64,000 nucleotides of DNA from Nocardia vaccinii NBRC 15922 (GCF_001613305.1 NZ_BDCC01000061.1:1-64000); one strand, 5' to 3'. Positions 14,899 through 23,670 are shown, numbered from the stretch's first letter. Notes: a model not told the origin generated them from the letters alone. Made by a program: numbers and translations.

Positions 14899-16140
14899 AT
14901 GGCACTATCGCGCAGCGATCCGATGAGCGGCGGCGGGCGCACCGGACCGTCCACCGGCCCGGCCCGTTCGGTCGATGAACACCTCGGCCGAGTCGAGGAA
15001 TTGCTGCGTCCGCTGGCGATTCGCGATGTCGAGGACGTCGCGATGGCCGACGTGTTGGGGCGGCGGCTGGCGCGGGATGTGCACGCCCCGCTGGACCTGC
15101 CGGTGTTCCGCAATTCCGGGATGGACGGCTACGCCGTACGGGCCGCGTCGGTTTCGGTGACGCCGGTCACTCTGCCGCTGGCGGGTGTGGTCGCCGCCGG
15201 ACAGGCCGGTCGGGCTCCGCTGCCGCCGGGCGGTGCGATGAAGGTGATGACGGGCGCGCCGATCCCCGCCGGCGCGGACTGTGTGGTGCCGGTCGAGGAC
15301 ACCCACACCGACGGCCGCACGGTGACGATCGAACGCGGCCGCAAGGCCGGGGATTTCGTGCGCGAACCCGGTGTCGACGTACGTTCCGGGGAACTGCTGG
15401 TGTCGGCGGGAACCGCGCTGGGTCCCCGGCACATCGCCGCCCTCGCGGCGGTCGGACTGCCGAGGTTGCCGGTGTTCCGCCGCGTGCGCGCCGCGGTACT
15501 CACCACCGGTGACGAGCTGATGCCCGCGGGAGTTTCGCTGGGGCCCGGGCAGATCTACAACTCCAACGGCATCGCACTCGCCGCGGCGCTGACCGCGAAC
15601 GGGGTCGAGGTCGTCTCGGTCGAGCACAGCCGCGACGACCCGGCCGAGTTCGGCGACCGTCTTTCGGCCGCGACCGCGCGCGCGGACGTGGTGTTCACCT
15701 CCGGTGGGGTGTCCAAGGGTGATTTCGAGGTCGTCAAGGACGTATTGTCCACGCGGGGAGGGGCATTCGGCTCGGTCGCGATGCAACCCGGTGGTCCGCA
15801 GGGGCTTTCGGTCTTCGATGACGTTCCCGTGCTGAGCTTTCCGGGAAATCCGGTCAGCACCATGGTGTCCTTCGAGGTGTTCGCACGGCCGGTTCTGCGC
15901 GAACTCGCGGGTCTGCCGCCGGTGCCGACACGCGATGTGGCACTGCGGGATCCGGTGCGCTCCCCCGCCGGTCGGCGGCAGTTCCTGCGCGGCCGTCTGG
16001 ACGGCGACGGAGTGCGGCTGGTCTCGGGGCCCGGCTCGCATCTGGTGGCCGCCATGGCCCATGCCGACGTACTGATCGATCTCGCTCCCGAGATCACCGA
16101 ACTGGCCGCGGGGTCGATCGTGAGGGTCCGGGAACTGTGA
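14899..16140 (+). CDS. moeA: Molybdopterin molybdenumtransferase
   Basis: About 413 residues. MoeA inserts molybdate into adenylylated molybdopterin. Family motifs are present: FRNSGMDGYAVR, VMTGAPIPAGADCVVP, VLTTGDELMPAG, IYNSNG, FTSGGVSKGDFEVVKDVL, SFPGNPVSTMVSFEVFARP and a C-terminal beta domain with RRQFLRGRL. Start is uncertain between ATG 14899 and ATG 14923; neither has a good Shine-Dalgarno. Its stop overlaps the next gene by four bases (GTGA). Confidence 0.94.
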   Translation: MALSRSDPMSGGGRTGPSTGPARSVDEHLGRVEELLRPLAIRDVEDVAMADVLGRRLARDVHAPLDLPVFRNSGMDGYAVRAASVSVTPVTLPLAGVVAAGQAGRAPLPPGGAMKVMTGAPIPAGADCVVPVEDTHTDGRTVTIERGRKAGDFVREPGVDVRSGELLVSAGTALGPRHIAALAAVGLPRLPVFRRVRAAVLTTGDELMPAGVSLGPGQIYNSNGIALAAALTANGVEVVSVEHSRDDPAEFGDRLSAATARADVVFTSGGVSKGDFEVVKDVLSTRGGAFGSVAMQPGGPQGLSVFDDVPVLSFPGNPVSTMVSFEVFARPVLRELAGLPPVPTRDVALRDPVRSPAGRRQFLRGRLDGDGVRLVSGPGSHLVAAMAHADVLIDLAPEITELAAGSIVRVREL

Positions 16141-17360
16141 GCGAACACGAACTCTCGCACGTCGATTCGGAGGGCCGCGCGCGCATGGTCGATGTGAGCG
16201 CCAAGGCCGATACCGCCCGCGTCGCCGTCGCCGCCGGTGAGCTGCGCACCACCGCCGAGGTGGTCACGCTGGTGCGCGCCGACGACATGCCCAAGGCCGA
16301 TGTGCTGACCACGGCCCGCCTGGCCGGGATCTCCGGCGCCAAGAAGACCTCCGAACTCATCCCGCTGTGCCATCAGCTGGCCCTGACCAAGGTCGACGTG
16401 CGCTTCGGATTCACCGCCGACACCATCACCATCGAGGCGACCGCCAAGACGACCGGCCCCACCGGCGTCGAGATGGAAGCACTCACCGCGGTAGCCGTGG
16501 CCGGACTGACCCTGCACGACATGGTCAAGGCCGTCGACCCCGCCGCCGTTCTCGACAATGTCCGGCTGCTCACGAAAGACGGCGGCAAGCACGGACATTG
16601 GGAACGTCCGGATGGGCCGGCCACGACGGGGGCGTCCACGCATACCTCACCCGGCGCCATCACGCATTCGGCTCATCCGGTGTCCGGCTCGGCGGATTCC
16701 CCGGCACCCACGGCCACCCAATCCACACCGCCGCGACGCTCGGCGGATTCGACGGTTGTGCCGGATGCCGCGACCGCACCTACCCGGCCCGCGCACGAAA
16801 CGAGCGCGCACGCGGTGCAGCACCGACAGGCGGCGTCCGGAACCGGAAACGACGCTGAGCCCACCGGATCCCGTGAGCCCACCGGATCCCGGACAGCGGT
16901 GGTCGTCGTGGCTTCGACCGGCGCCGCGAAAGGCACCCGGGTCGACAAGACCGGCCCGGTGCTGCGGAATTGGCTTGCGGGACTGGGGTTCTCGGTGCGC
17001 GGTCCGCTGGTGTACGCCGACGCCGACATCGCGGCCGGGCTGGCGGACGCGCTGGCCGACCGGCCGGGTCTGGTGATCACCACGGGCGGAACGGGAGCCT
17101 CGCCGACCGATGCCACCCCCGAGGCGACGCTCGCGGTTCTGGATCGCGAACTACCCGGAGTGGCCGAGCAGATCCGCCTGAAGGGAACCGCGACGTTCCC
17201 GCTGGCCGCGTTGAGCCGCGGCATCGCCGGGCTGGCCGGCCGCACCGTGGTGATCAACCTGCCCGGGTCGCCGGGCGGAGTACGCGACGGCATCAGCGTG
17301 CTCGAGCCGCTGCTGGACCACCTGCTGGCCCAGGTCGCCGGAGGAGGCAGCCATGACTGA
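16137..17360 (+). CDS. moaCB: MoaC-MogA/MoaB fusion protein
   Basis: 407 residues joining two cofactor enzymes. Residues 1-158 are MoaC (cyclic pyranopterin monophosphate synthase): KKTSELIPLCHQL and PTGVEMEALTAVAVAGLTLH. Residues 259-407 are a MogA/MoaB-type molybdopterin adenylyltransferase: ITTGGTGASPTDATPEA near 315-330 and INLPGSPGGV near 373-382. Between them lies about 100 residues of Ser/Thr/Pro/Ala-rich linker with a direct repeat EPTGSREPTGSR (241-252). The two halves act at the second and third stages of the pathway, with MoaD/MoaE and MoeA completing it. GTG 16137 overlaps moeA; the end overlaps moaE by 8 bp. Such fusions are known in actinobacteria. Confidence 0.93.
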   Translation: MSEHELSHVDSEGRARMVDVSAKADTARVAVAAGELRTTAEVVTLVRADDMPKADVLTTARLAGISGAKKTSELIPLCHQLALTKVDVRFGFTADTITIEATAKTTGPTGVEMEALTAVAVAGLTLHDMVKAVDPAAVLDNVRLLTKDGGKHGHWERPDGPATTGASTHTSPGAITHSAHPVSGSADSPAPTATQSTPPRRSADSTVVPDAATAPTRPAHETSAHAVQHRQAASGTGNDAEPTGSREPTGSRTAVVVVASTGAAKGTRVDKTGPVLRNWLAGLGFSVRGPLVYADADIAAGLADALADRPGLVITTGGTGASPTDATPEATLAVLDRELPGVAEQIRLKGTATFPLAALSRGIAGLAGRTVVINLPGSPGGVRDGISVLEPLLDHLLAQVAGGGSHD

Positions 17361-17787
17361 TCCGCGACCCGACGTCCGCCTCGCCGCGATCAGCGATCGA
17401 CCGCTCTCGCCCGATGCGGTGGAGCGGGCGGTCACCGGACCCGAATTCGGCGCGGTCGTGGTGTTCACCGGAAAGGTGCGCAATCACGATGGCGGGCAGC
17501 CGGTTTCGTCGTTGGAGTATTCGGCGCACCCGGACGCGGCGAAATTCCTGCACCGGATCTGCGCCGAGGTCGCGACCTCGACCGGGCTGCCGGTCGCCGC
17601 GGCGCACCGCATCGGCGCACTGGACATCGGTGACGCGGCGATTGTCGTGGCGGTCGCCGCACCCCATCGCGCCGAGGCATTCACCACCTGCGCCGATCTG
17701 GTGGACCGGATCAAGCACGAGGTCCCGATCTGGAAACGCCAACTGTTCGCCGACGGCCTGTCCGAATGGGTCAACGCCTGCGGCTGA
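17353..17787 (+). CDS. moaE: Molybdopterin synthase large subunit
   Basis: 144 residues. MoaE binds the MoaD C-terminus and converts cyclic pyranopterin monophosphate to molybdopterin. Motifs: FGAVVVFTGKVRNHD, LEYSAHPDAA, HRIGALDIGDAAIVVAVAAPHR, and the catalytic-lysine segment DRIKHEVPIWKRQ. ATG 17353 lies behind GGAGGAGGC inside the end of the preceding gene. Last gene of moeA-moaCB-moaE. Confidence 0.95.
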   Translation: MTDPRPDVRLAAISDRPLSPDAVERAVTGPEFGAVVVFTGKVRNHDGGQPVSSLEYSAHPDAAKFLHRICAEVATSTGLPVAAAHRIGALDIGDAAIVVAVAAPHRAEAFTTCADLVDRIKHEVPIWKRQLFADGLSEWVNACG

Positions 17788-17799
17788 ACGGAATTCGTA

Positions 17800-18252
17800 T
17801 CAGCCCTCGGCCGAATCGGTCGAGTCCGGTGTGAGGTTGCGGCGGATCCGGTCCAGCGCCCGCACCACGGCCGCGCGTTCGGCGTCGGCGAATCCGTCCA
17901 GCGCGCGATCGGTGAGCCGGGCCATCTCGTCCTCGATGGTGGCCTCGAGATCACGGCCGCGCTCGGTCAGATACAACCGGACCAGCCGCCGGTCGGTGGG
18001 GTGCGGTTCGCGCCGCAGCAGACCCGCGGCCTCCATCCGGGTGGTCGCCCGGGTGATCGTCGGCGTGGACAGGCCGAGCCGTTTGGCCACCTCCCCCGGC
18101 GTCAGCCCGTCCTGCGACCACAGGCTGCGCAGGATGAACTGCTGCCCCTCGTAGACGCCGTGCCGCGCGTAAGCGGACATCGCGGCCATCGTCACCGCGC
18201 GTTTGGTGGACCAGTACACGGTGAGGAAGTCTTCGGCGTCGGCGGCGGTCAT
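17800..18252 (-). CDS. MarR-family transcriptional regulator
   Basis: About 150 residues: winged helix-turn-helix with LTPGEVAKRLGLSTPTITRA and the wing LLRREPHPTDRRLVRLYLTERG, the MarR signature, then a C-terminal dimerisation helix. Start taken at ATG 18252; GTG 18294 would extend it into the operator region. Divergent from the F420-type oxidoreductase at 18338 with palindromes between them, so that gene is the likely target. Confidence 0.87.
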   Translation of the reverse strand: MTAADAEDFLTVYWSTKRAVTMAAMSAYARHGVYEGQQFILRSLWSQDGLTPGEVAKRLGLSTPTITRATTRMEAAGLLRREPHPTDRRLVRLYLTERGRDLEATIEDEMARLTDRALDGFADAERAAVVRALDRIRRNLTPDSTDSAEG

Positions 18253-18279
18253 GATGCGTTCAGCGTAGGGTATTGAATT

Positions 18280-18318
18280 CGTTAGCCGACTCACGATAAG
18301 TTCGTTACCCGGCTAACG
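18280..18318. promoter_or_regulatory. Candidate MarR operators between divergent genes
   Basis: CGTTACCCGGCTAACG (18303-18318) has 5-bp perfect outer arms (CGTTA/TAACG). Upstream CGTTAGCCG (18280-18288) is the exact reverse complement of CGGCTAACG (18310-18318). The oxidoreductase start is 20 bp away, so binding here would block its transcription. Confidence 0.6.
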
Positions 18319-18337
18319 ACTCTATCGAAGGACCTCG

Positions 18338-19240
18338 ATGAAACTTGGCATCGGCATCACCGACTTCTCCTGGCCAATTCCCGCAGGCCACCTCGGATCC
18401 ACCGTGACCGACCTGGCCCAGCAGGCCGACGAGGCCGGGTTCGACAGTCTGTGGGTGATGGACCACTTCTTCCAGATCAGCCTGTCCGGCCATCCGCCCG
18501 AGTCCCCCATGCTGGAAGCCTATGCGGCACTGGGTTTCCTGGCTGGAATCACGCATCGCATCAAGCTCGGTACCCTGGTCACCTCCGTCGCCTACCGCCA
18601 CCCGGGCGTGCTGATCAAATCGCTCACCACGCTCGACGTACTCAGCGGCGGCAGAACGTATTTCGGCATCGGCGCGGGAGCCGCGGTGGATCCCCGGACA
18701 CTCGACCGGATCTTCGAGACCGACGGATTGGGCATCCCGTTCCCCTCGCTGGGACAGCGGTTCGAGATGCTCGAGGAGACGCTGCAGATCGCCCACCGGA
18801 TGTGGGACGGCGACGAAACACCGTTCCGCGGAAAGCATTACGAGTTGACTCGGCCGCTCAACTCGCCGAATTCGGTGCAGCGCCCGCGGCCGCCGATCCT
18901 GATCGCGGGCAGCGGCGAGCGCAAGACGCTGCGACTGGTCGCACGGTACGGCGACGCCTGCAGCCTGTTCGATATGCCCGGCACGGGCTATGCCGACAAC
19001 ATCACCCAGAAACTCGGCGTCCTGCGTGCGCACTGCGACGAGGGCGGGCGCGACTTCGACGAGATCGAGAAGACGATCGGCACCCACCTGGACCCGAGTG
19101 ACGAGAAGCACTTCGTCGAGCACATGCGCGAGCTGGCCGCCCTGGGCATCGACCACGTACTGCTCGCCCCACAGGGTCCGTGGGACGAGAAACGGCTGGC
19201 CGGGGTCGCCGCAGTACTGCCCGAGGTGCACGCGATGTGA
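18338..19240 (+). CDS. LLM-class F420-dependent oxidoreductase
   Basis: 300 residues with the luciferase-like TIM barrel: GFDSLWVMDHFFQ, LGFLAGITHRIKLGTLVTSV, LTTLDVLSGGRTYFGIGAG and RPRPPILIAGSGERKTLRLVARYGDA, as in F420-dependent subfamily members of mycobacteria. Catalyses hydride transfer from F420H2 to an unknown substrate in the cytoplasm. ATG 18338 follows GAAGGACC. Paralogous to the protein at 47477-48340. Likely repressed by the divergent MarR. Confidence 0.9.
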   Translation: MKLGIGITDFSWPIPAGHLGSTVTDLAQQADEAGFDSLWVMDHFFQISLSGHPPESPMLEAYAALGFLAGITHRIKLGTLVTSVAYRHPGVLIKSLTTLDVLSGGRTYFGIGAGAAVDPRTLDRIFETDGLGIPFPSLGQRFEMLEETLQIAHRMWDGDETPFRGKHYELTRPLNSPNSVQRPRPPILIAGSGERKTLRLVARYGDACSLFDMPGTGYADNITQKLGVLRAHCDEGGRDFDEIEKTIGTHLDPSDEKHFVEHMRELAALGIDHVLLAPQGPWDEKRLAGVAAVLPEVHAM

Positions 19241-19536
19241 GCTCGTTCCGATGATCTTCCGGCCCGCCACCGGGAGGCATCTCGCGGAGTCCGCGCGCCG
19301 ACCACATTGAGCTCCGCACGCGGAAAGGGCAGAATTGGTGTGTCGGGCTTCGGCTCATATGCGGTATTCCTGTCCGACCCGGTCGACAACGGTTACTGTC
19401 GAGTGCCCCGCTCGGGTGGATTCAATGATTCGCCATCGGCGAATCCAGGGGCAAGTGCGTTCCCACCCGCAGGTGGCGGGTCCGGGAGAGGATCGGATCG
19501 CCCGGCCGCGCGGGTGGATCGAGAAAGGGGCGCAGC

Positions 19537-20049
19537 GTGCACTGGTGGGAGTCCGCGCCTCCAGGAAGGGCATCCGTGCCCATCGCCGCGCGTTCCTCCG
19601 CCCCAGCGGCCCGATTCGTCCTATTTCCCGGTCCGAGCGGCACCCTCACGATCCCCATCGCCGCCGCGGCCGATATCGCCACCGCGCGCCAGGCCGGGCG
19701 GGACTGCGCCATCGGCCTGGGCTTCTCCCCCACCGATGTCACCATGATTTCCACCGCCATCTCCGAGGTGGCCCGCAATATCACCAGCTATGCCGGACAC
19801 GGCGAGATCCGCCTCACCATCGCCGACGTACAGGGCCGTCGCGCGCTGGTGGTGCACGCTCAGGACCAGGGCCCCGGCATCCCGGATACCGTCGCGGCGC
19901 TGGAACACGCGGGCGGTTCGGGACGCCGGCTCGGTCTGGGCCTGCCCGGCGCGCGCCGCCTGATGGACGGGCTCACCCTGGAGTCCGAACTCGGGCAGGG
20001 GACGCTGGTGGAGATGTGGAAATGGATTCCGGTACGCGCACGGCGATGA
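19537..20049 (+). CDS. Anti-sigma regulatory factor (RsbT/RsbW-type ATPase)
   Basis: 170 residues; residues about 30-165 are a GHKL/HATPase_c domain with the N box ISEVARNITSYA, the G1 box DQGPGIPD and the G2 region GLGLPGARRLMD. RsbT-like kinases phosphorylate STAS-domain antagonists and so switch a stress sigma factor. No STAS or sigma gene is adjacent. GTG 19537 has AAAGGGG six bases upstream. The preceding 296-bp gap (19241-19536) holds no gene. RsbT-like is preferred over RsbW because of the GPGIPD spacing and lone position; moderately sure. Confidence 0.82.
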   Translation: MHWWESAPPGRASVPIAARSSAPAARFVLFPGPSGTLTIPIAAAADIATARQAGRDCAIGLGFSPTDVTMISTAISEVARNITSYAGHGEIRLTIADVQGRRALVVHAQDQGPGIPDTVAALEHAGGSGRRLGLGLPGARRLMDGLTLESELGQGTLVEMWKWIPVRARR

Positions 20050-20078
20050 GGTCGTACGCGGCTCGGTAGGGTGGGCGC

Positions 20079-21137
20079 GTGAGTCGGCGCATCCCTGTAC
20101 TGATCGTGGCCGGATTCCTCGGGGCCGGGAAGACGACACTGCTGAACCATCTGCTGCGGCAGCGCCAGGCGCGAATCGGAGTGGTGGTCAACGACTTCGG
20201 CGCGGTCAACATCGATGCGATGCTGGTAGCGGGACAGGTCGACGCGATGGTGTCGCTCGGCAACGGCTGTGTGTGCTGCGCGGTGGACGTCGGCGAGTTG
20301 GACGAGATGTTCACCCGCCTGGCTCAGAGCAATCGCGTCGACGTGATCGTGGTGGAGGCCAGCGGACTGGCCGAACCGCGCAATCTGATCCGGATGGTGA
20401 TCGCCAGCGACAATCCGCGAATCCGGTACGGCGGGCTGATCGAACTCGTGGACGCCGAACATTTCCCGGACAGCCGCGCCCGGCATCCGGAATTGGCCGC
20501 ACATCTGCGGCTGGCGGACCTGGTCGTGGTGAACAAGACCGACCGGGTGTCCGCCGGGCAGCTCGAACTGCTGCGGGGCGAAATCGGCGAGCTGGTGCGC
20601 GGCGTCCCGGTCTACGCGACCACCCACGGCCGGATCGATCCGGCACTGCTGTTCGAGGCGCCCGAACAGTCCGCCTCCCTCGTGGCCGAACAGCTCAGTT
20701 TCGACGAACTTTTCGACGAACCGCAGGACGGCCACGACCACGGGGCCGACGACCATCAGCACCTGCACGACGACTACCAGAGCGTATCGTTCACCAGCAC
20801 AACCGATCTCGATCCGCGCAAACTCGTCGCACTCCTGGAGGACCCACCCGCCGGACTGTTCCGCGCCAAGGGCTACGTCGCATTCGGCGTCGCGGAAGAT
20901 CGGCGAAAGTTCCTGCTGCACATGGTCGGGCGGCACGTCGTATTCGAACCGGCCGGCTGGTCACGCGGCGAATCCCGGCGAACCGATCTGGTCCTGATCG
21001 GATCCGGCCTGGACACCGCGGCGACCACGGTCGCCCTCCGGGAAACCGTCCACGACGCACCCGAACCGCTGGATGACCAAGCTCTGCTCGGCGTCTGGCG
21101 GCACGTCCCGCGCGAACTCAGCGATGCCGAGCACTGA
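20079..21137 (+). CDS. G3E-family GTPase (CobW/ZNG1-type metallochaperone)
   Basis: 352 residues. N-terminal GTPase: Walker A GFLGAGKTTLLNHLL, the metal-binding GCVCC motif (GNGCVCCAVDVGEL), VEASGLAEP and VVNKTD. A histidine-rich loop follows (HDHGADDHQHLHDD, about residues 225-240), then a CobW C-terminal domain. Such proteins insert or deliver Zn2+ (or Co2+, Ni2+) to client enzymes. GTG 20079 lies 29 bp after the anti-sigma gene. No clear Zur box was seen ahead of it. Clients cannot be named; it does not neighbour a cobalamin cluster. Confidence 0.9.
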   Translation: MSRRIPVLIVAGFLGAGKTTLLNHLLRQRQARIGVVVNDFGAVNIDAMLVAGQVDAMVSLGNGCVCCAVDVGELDEMFTRLAQSNRVDVIVVEASGLAEPRNLIRMVIASDNPRIRYGGLIELVDAEHFPDSRARHPELAAHLRLADLVVVNKTDRVSAGQLELLRGEIGELVRGVPVYATTHGRIDPALLFEAPEQSASLVAEQLSFDELFDEPQDGHDHGADDHQHLHDDYQSVSFTSTTDLDPRKLVALLEDPPAGLFRAKGYVAFGVAEDRRKFLLHMVGRHVVFEPAGWSRGESRRTDLVLIGSGLDTAATTVALRETVHDAPEPLDDQALLGVWRHVPRELSDAEH

Positions 21138-21184
21138 CGCTCGAGCCGAGATCGGATCCACGCGAGGAAGGATCGACCCCGCCG

Positions 21185-21847
21185 TCATATGGCGAGGCGG
21201 TCCAGCAGTTCGGCGGCGGCGGCGCGGACCGGTGCCGGGTCGCGGTGCCGGCCGAGCATGCGCAGCACCGTGTCGGGGATCAGATGATCCGCCTCGCCCG
21301 GTGCGGCCCCCCGATCGGACCGGATGTTGATCACGCTCTCCACCAAGCGGAACGGCAGCGTGTGCGCATCGGCCGCGGAGCCGGTGGCCACGTCGGCGGC
21401 GAGACGCTCGTACTGTCCGCGCAATTCGGCACGGCGCAGCCGGAATTGCGCGAAACGCTCCGAGCGCAGTTCGGGCAGTAGATACAGCGCACCGAGATTC
21501 CAGCGCGTCGCGCACAGTTGCCGCACATCGAACCAGGCCAGGGCATAGAGGCGCACCTCCGGGGGTTCCGGCGTGGTGTCCAGCAGCGCCGCCAGATCCA
21601 GTGGCGCGGAGATCGTTTCGGACAGCAGCGCGTCGAGGATGTCGTCCTTGGCCCCGAAATGGTGATAGAGCGAGGCCTGCCGGATGCCGACGGCATCGGC
21701 GATGGCGCGAGTCGAAGTGCTCGCGTACCCCCGCGTGGTGAACAGTTCGGCGGCCGCGTCGAGGATTTCCGCGCGCGGGGTCGAGCCCCGGCGTCGCCGG
21801 GCCTCGAGGCGGGGACGGCCGGGTCCGGATTGCGTCACACCTGCCAT
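21185..21847 (-). CDS. TetR-family regulator of the adjacent nitrogen operon
   Basis: 220 residues: RAEILDAAAELFTTRGYAST, TRAIADAVGIRQASLYHHFG is a TetR helix-turn-helix, followed by a ligand domain with FDVRQLCATRWNLGALYLLPELRSERF. It is divergent from the permease/DUF1989/allophanate hydrolase operon, and a 22-bp perfect palindrome lies 46 bp from its start. It therefore probably represses the operon and itself, and its ligand may be guanidine, carboxyguanidine or a related compound (inference). Confidence 0.88.
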   Translation of the reverse strand: MAGVTQSGPGRPRLEARRRRGSTPRAEILDAAAELFTTRGYASTSTRAIADAVGIRQASLYHHFGAKDDILDALLSETISAPLDLAALLDTTPEPPEVRLYALAWFDVRQLCATRWNLGALYLLPELRSERFAQFRLRRAELRGQYERLAADVATGSAADAHTLPFRLVESVINIRSDRGAAPGEADHLIPDTVLRMLGRHRDPAPVRAAAAELLDRLAI

Positions 21848-21892
21848 TCTGGACCATCACCCCGCTCGCAGGCCCGTCACCTGGGCGGAGAG

Positions 21893-21914
21893 ATTTCTGT
21901 CATTTGACAGAAAT
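21893..21914. promoter_or_regulatory. Perfect 22-bp palindrome, TetR operator
   Basis: Arms ATTTCTGTCA (21893-21902) and TGACAGAAAT (21905-21914) are exact inverted repeats around TT. It is AT-rich against GC-rich flanks and sits between the TetR gene and the nitrogen operon. Confidence 0.8.
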
Positions 21915-21991
21915 TCAGGCAACACAAAAGTTACCGGCGGTAGCGGACTGGATACATCGCCGTCACCGGCCGCGCGATCGGACTCGGAAAA

Positions 21992-22005
21992 CTATCAGTC
22001 GATAG
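21992..22005. promoter_or_regulatory. Second inverted repeat near the permease start
   Basis: CTATC-AGTC-GATAG lies 33-46 bp ahead of the permease ATG. Its sequence differs from the 22-bp palindrome, so it may be bound by another regulator, for example a nitrogen regulator, or form an mRNA hairpin. Confidence 0.4.
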
Positions 22006-22037
22006 ATATTGGCCACGACGCCGAAGGAACCCCGCCC

Positions 22038-23543
22038 ATGGCCACCACCTTGTCCGTACCCCCATCCGACAGCGCCGACCTCGAGGCGTTCGGCTACCGG
22101 CCAGTCCTGCATCGCAAGCTCGGCCGCTACGCCTCGTTCGCGGCCGGATTCTCCTTCGTATCCATCCTCACCACCATTTTCCAGTTCTTCGGATTCGGGT
22201 ACGGATTCGGCGGCGGAGCCTTCTTCTGGACCTGGCCGATCGTTTTCGCCGGGCAGTTCCTGGTAGCGCTGAACTTCGCCGAACTCGCCGCGCGATATCC
22301 GATCTCGGGTTGTATCTACCAGTGGTCGCGACGGCTGGCGGGCGAGGTGGTGGGCTGGTTCGCGGGCTGGATGATGATCATCGCTCAGATCGTCACCGCC
22401 GCGGCGGCCGCGATCGCCCTGCAGGTGGTGCTGCCGTCGATCTGGAGCGGATTCCAGCTTGTCGGCCACGATACCGCGCTGACCTCGAAATCCGGTGCGG
22501 CGAACGCGGTTCTGCTCGGCAGCATCCTGTTGGCGTTGACCACGGTGGTCAATGTGGTCGGCATCGAATTGATGGCGCGGATCAACACGATCGGCGTGAC
22601 GGTCGAGATCATCGGGGTTCTCGCCACGATCGCGCTGTTCCTCACCCACACTCGTCGCGGACCGCACGTCGTGCTGGAACACAGCACCGCCGCACCCGGC
22701 GGGTATTGGGCCGCATTCCTGGTGTCCGCGTTGATGGCCGCCTATGTGATGGTCGGATTCGATTCCGCAGGTGAACTTTCCGAGGAGACCCGCAATCCGC
22801 GGCGGGTCGCGCCGCGCACGATTCTGTCCGCGCTGGGGGTCTCGGCAGTGGGGGGCGGGCTCATGCTGCTCGGCGCGCTCATGGCCGCACCGAGTCTCAC
22901 CGACGGCAAACTGTCGACCGACGGCCTGGCATACGTCATCTCCGCGACCCTGGACAGCCCGGCGGGCAAGGTGCTGCTGTGCTGTGTGGCCATCGCGATC
23001 TCGGTGTGCACCTTGGCGATCCAGACCGCGGGGTCCCGTCTGATGTTCTCGATGGCCCGCGACGGGCGACTGCCGTTCGCGCGGCGCCTGGCAATGGTGC
23101 ATCCCCGCTTCGGCACACCGGTGTTGCCATCGGTGGTGATCGGCGCGCTCGCCGTCGCACTGCTGGTGCTGAATCTCGGCAACGCGGCGATCTTCGCGAC
23201 CCTGGCCAGCGTCTGCATCGTCATGCTGTACCTGGCCTACCTGCTGGTGACAGTTCCGTTGCTGATCCGGCGGCTGCGCGGTCCGGTCCGCAACCAGGAC
23301 GGCCTGTTCTCCCTGGGGCGCTGGGGAATTCCGGTGAACGTGCTGGCCGTGATCTGGGGCGTCGCGATGGCAGTGAATCTGGCCTGGCCCCGCCCGGCGG
23401 TCTATACGCCCAACGGCGGCAGCTGGTGGATGCTCTGGGCCGCACCACTTTTCGTACTGCTGACGATCGCCGTCGGAGTGGTGGTGCACCGACTCGCTGC
23501 CGCGCCCGCTCGCGCTGCCGCGCCCGCGGTGCAACCCGCGTGA
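22038..23543 (+). CDS. APC-superfamily permease of a urea/guanidine utilisation operon
   Basis: 501 residues with about 12 membrane helices; the first helices show FAAGFSFVSILTTIFQFFGFGYG and FAELAARYPISGCIYQW, typical of amino acid/choline/polyamine (APC) transporters. Carries substrate into the cell; context suggests guanidine or urea-type cations rather than an amino acid. ATG 22038 has GAAGGA eight or so bases upstream; the frame is open much further but the extension crosses the operator. First gene of the operon; a strong hairpin lies between it and the next gene. Confidence 0.85.
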   Translation: MATTLSVPPSDSADLEAFGYRPVLHRKLGRYASFAAGFSFVSILTTIFQFFGFGYGFGGGAFFWTWPIVFAGQFLVALNFAELAARYPISGCIYQWSRRLAGEVVGWFAGWMMIIAQIVTAAAAAIALQVVLPSIWSGFQLVGHDTALTSKSGAANAVLLGSILLALTTVVNVVGIELMARINTIGVTVEIIGVLATIALFLTHTRRGPHVVLEHSTAAPGGYWAAFLVSALMAAYVMVGFDSAGELSEETRNPRRVAPRTILSALGVSAVGGGLMLLGALMAAPSLTDGKLSTDGLAYVISATLDSPAGKVLLCCVAIAISVCTLAIQTAGSRLMFSMARDGRLPFARRLAMVHPRFGTPVLPSVVIGALAVALLVLNLGNAAIFATLASVCIVMLYLAYLLVTVPLLIRRLRGPVRNQDGLFSLGRWGIPVNVLAVIWGVAMAVNLAWPRPAVYTPNGGSWWMLWAAPLFVLLTIAVGVVVHRLAAAPARAAAPAVQPA

Positions 23544-23604
23544 CTCGCCGGGCCGGCGAGCGCACGGCCGCCGCCCATCCGGGATATCTGGGCCGCCCGG
23601 CCCT

Positions 23605-23638
23605 GGCCCTGCTGATCGCGGCGGCGATCAGCAGGGCC
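23605..23638 (+). terminator. 15-bp perfect hairpin between permease and DUF1989 genes
   Basis: GGCCCTGCTGATCGC and GCGATCAGCAGGGCC pair perfectly around a GGCG loop. There is no U-tract and the downstream genes read the same way, so partial termination or mRNA stabilisation is likelier than a full stop; the reading as a terminator is tentative. Confidence 0.5.
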
Positions 23639-23670
23639 GTCACCGCCGCACGACATCGAAAGGACACACC

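Noticed and set aside
21848..22037. Guanidine (ykkC-type) riboswitch ahead of the nitrogen operon
   Set aside because: I found no ACGR loops or ykkC-like conserved blocks; the region shows protein-operator palindromes instead.
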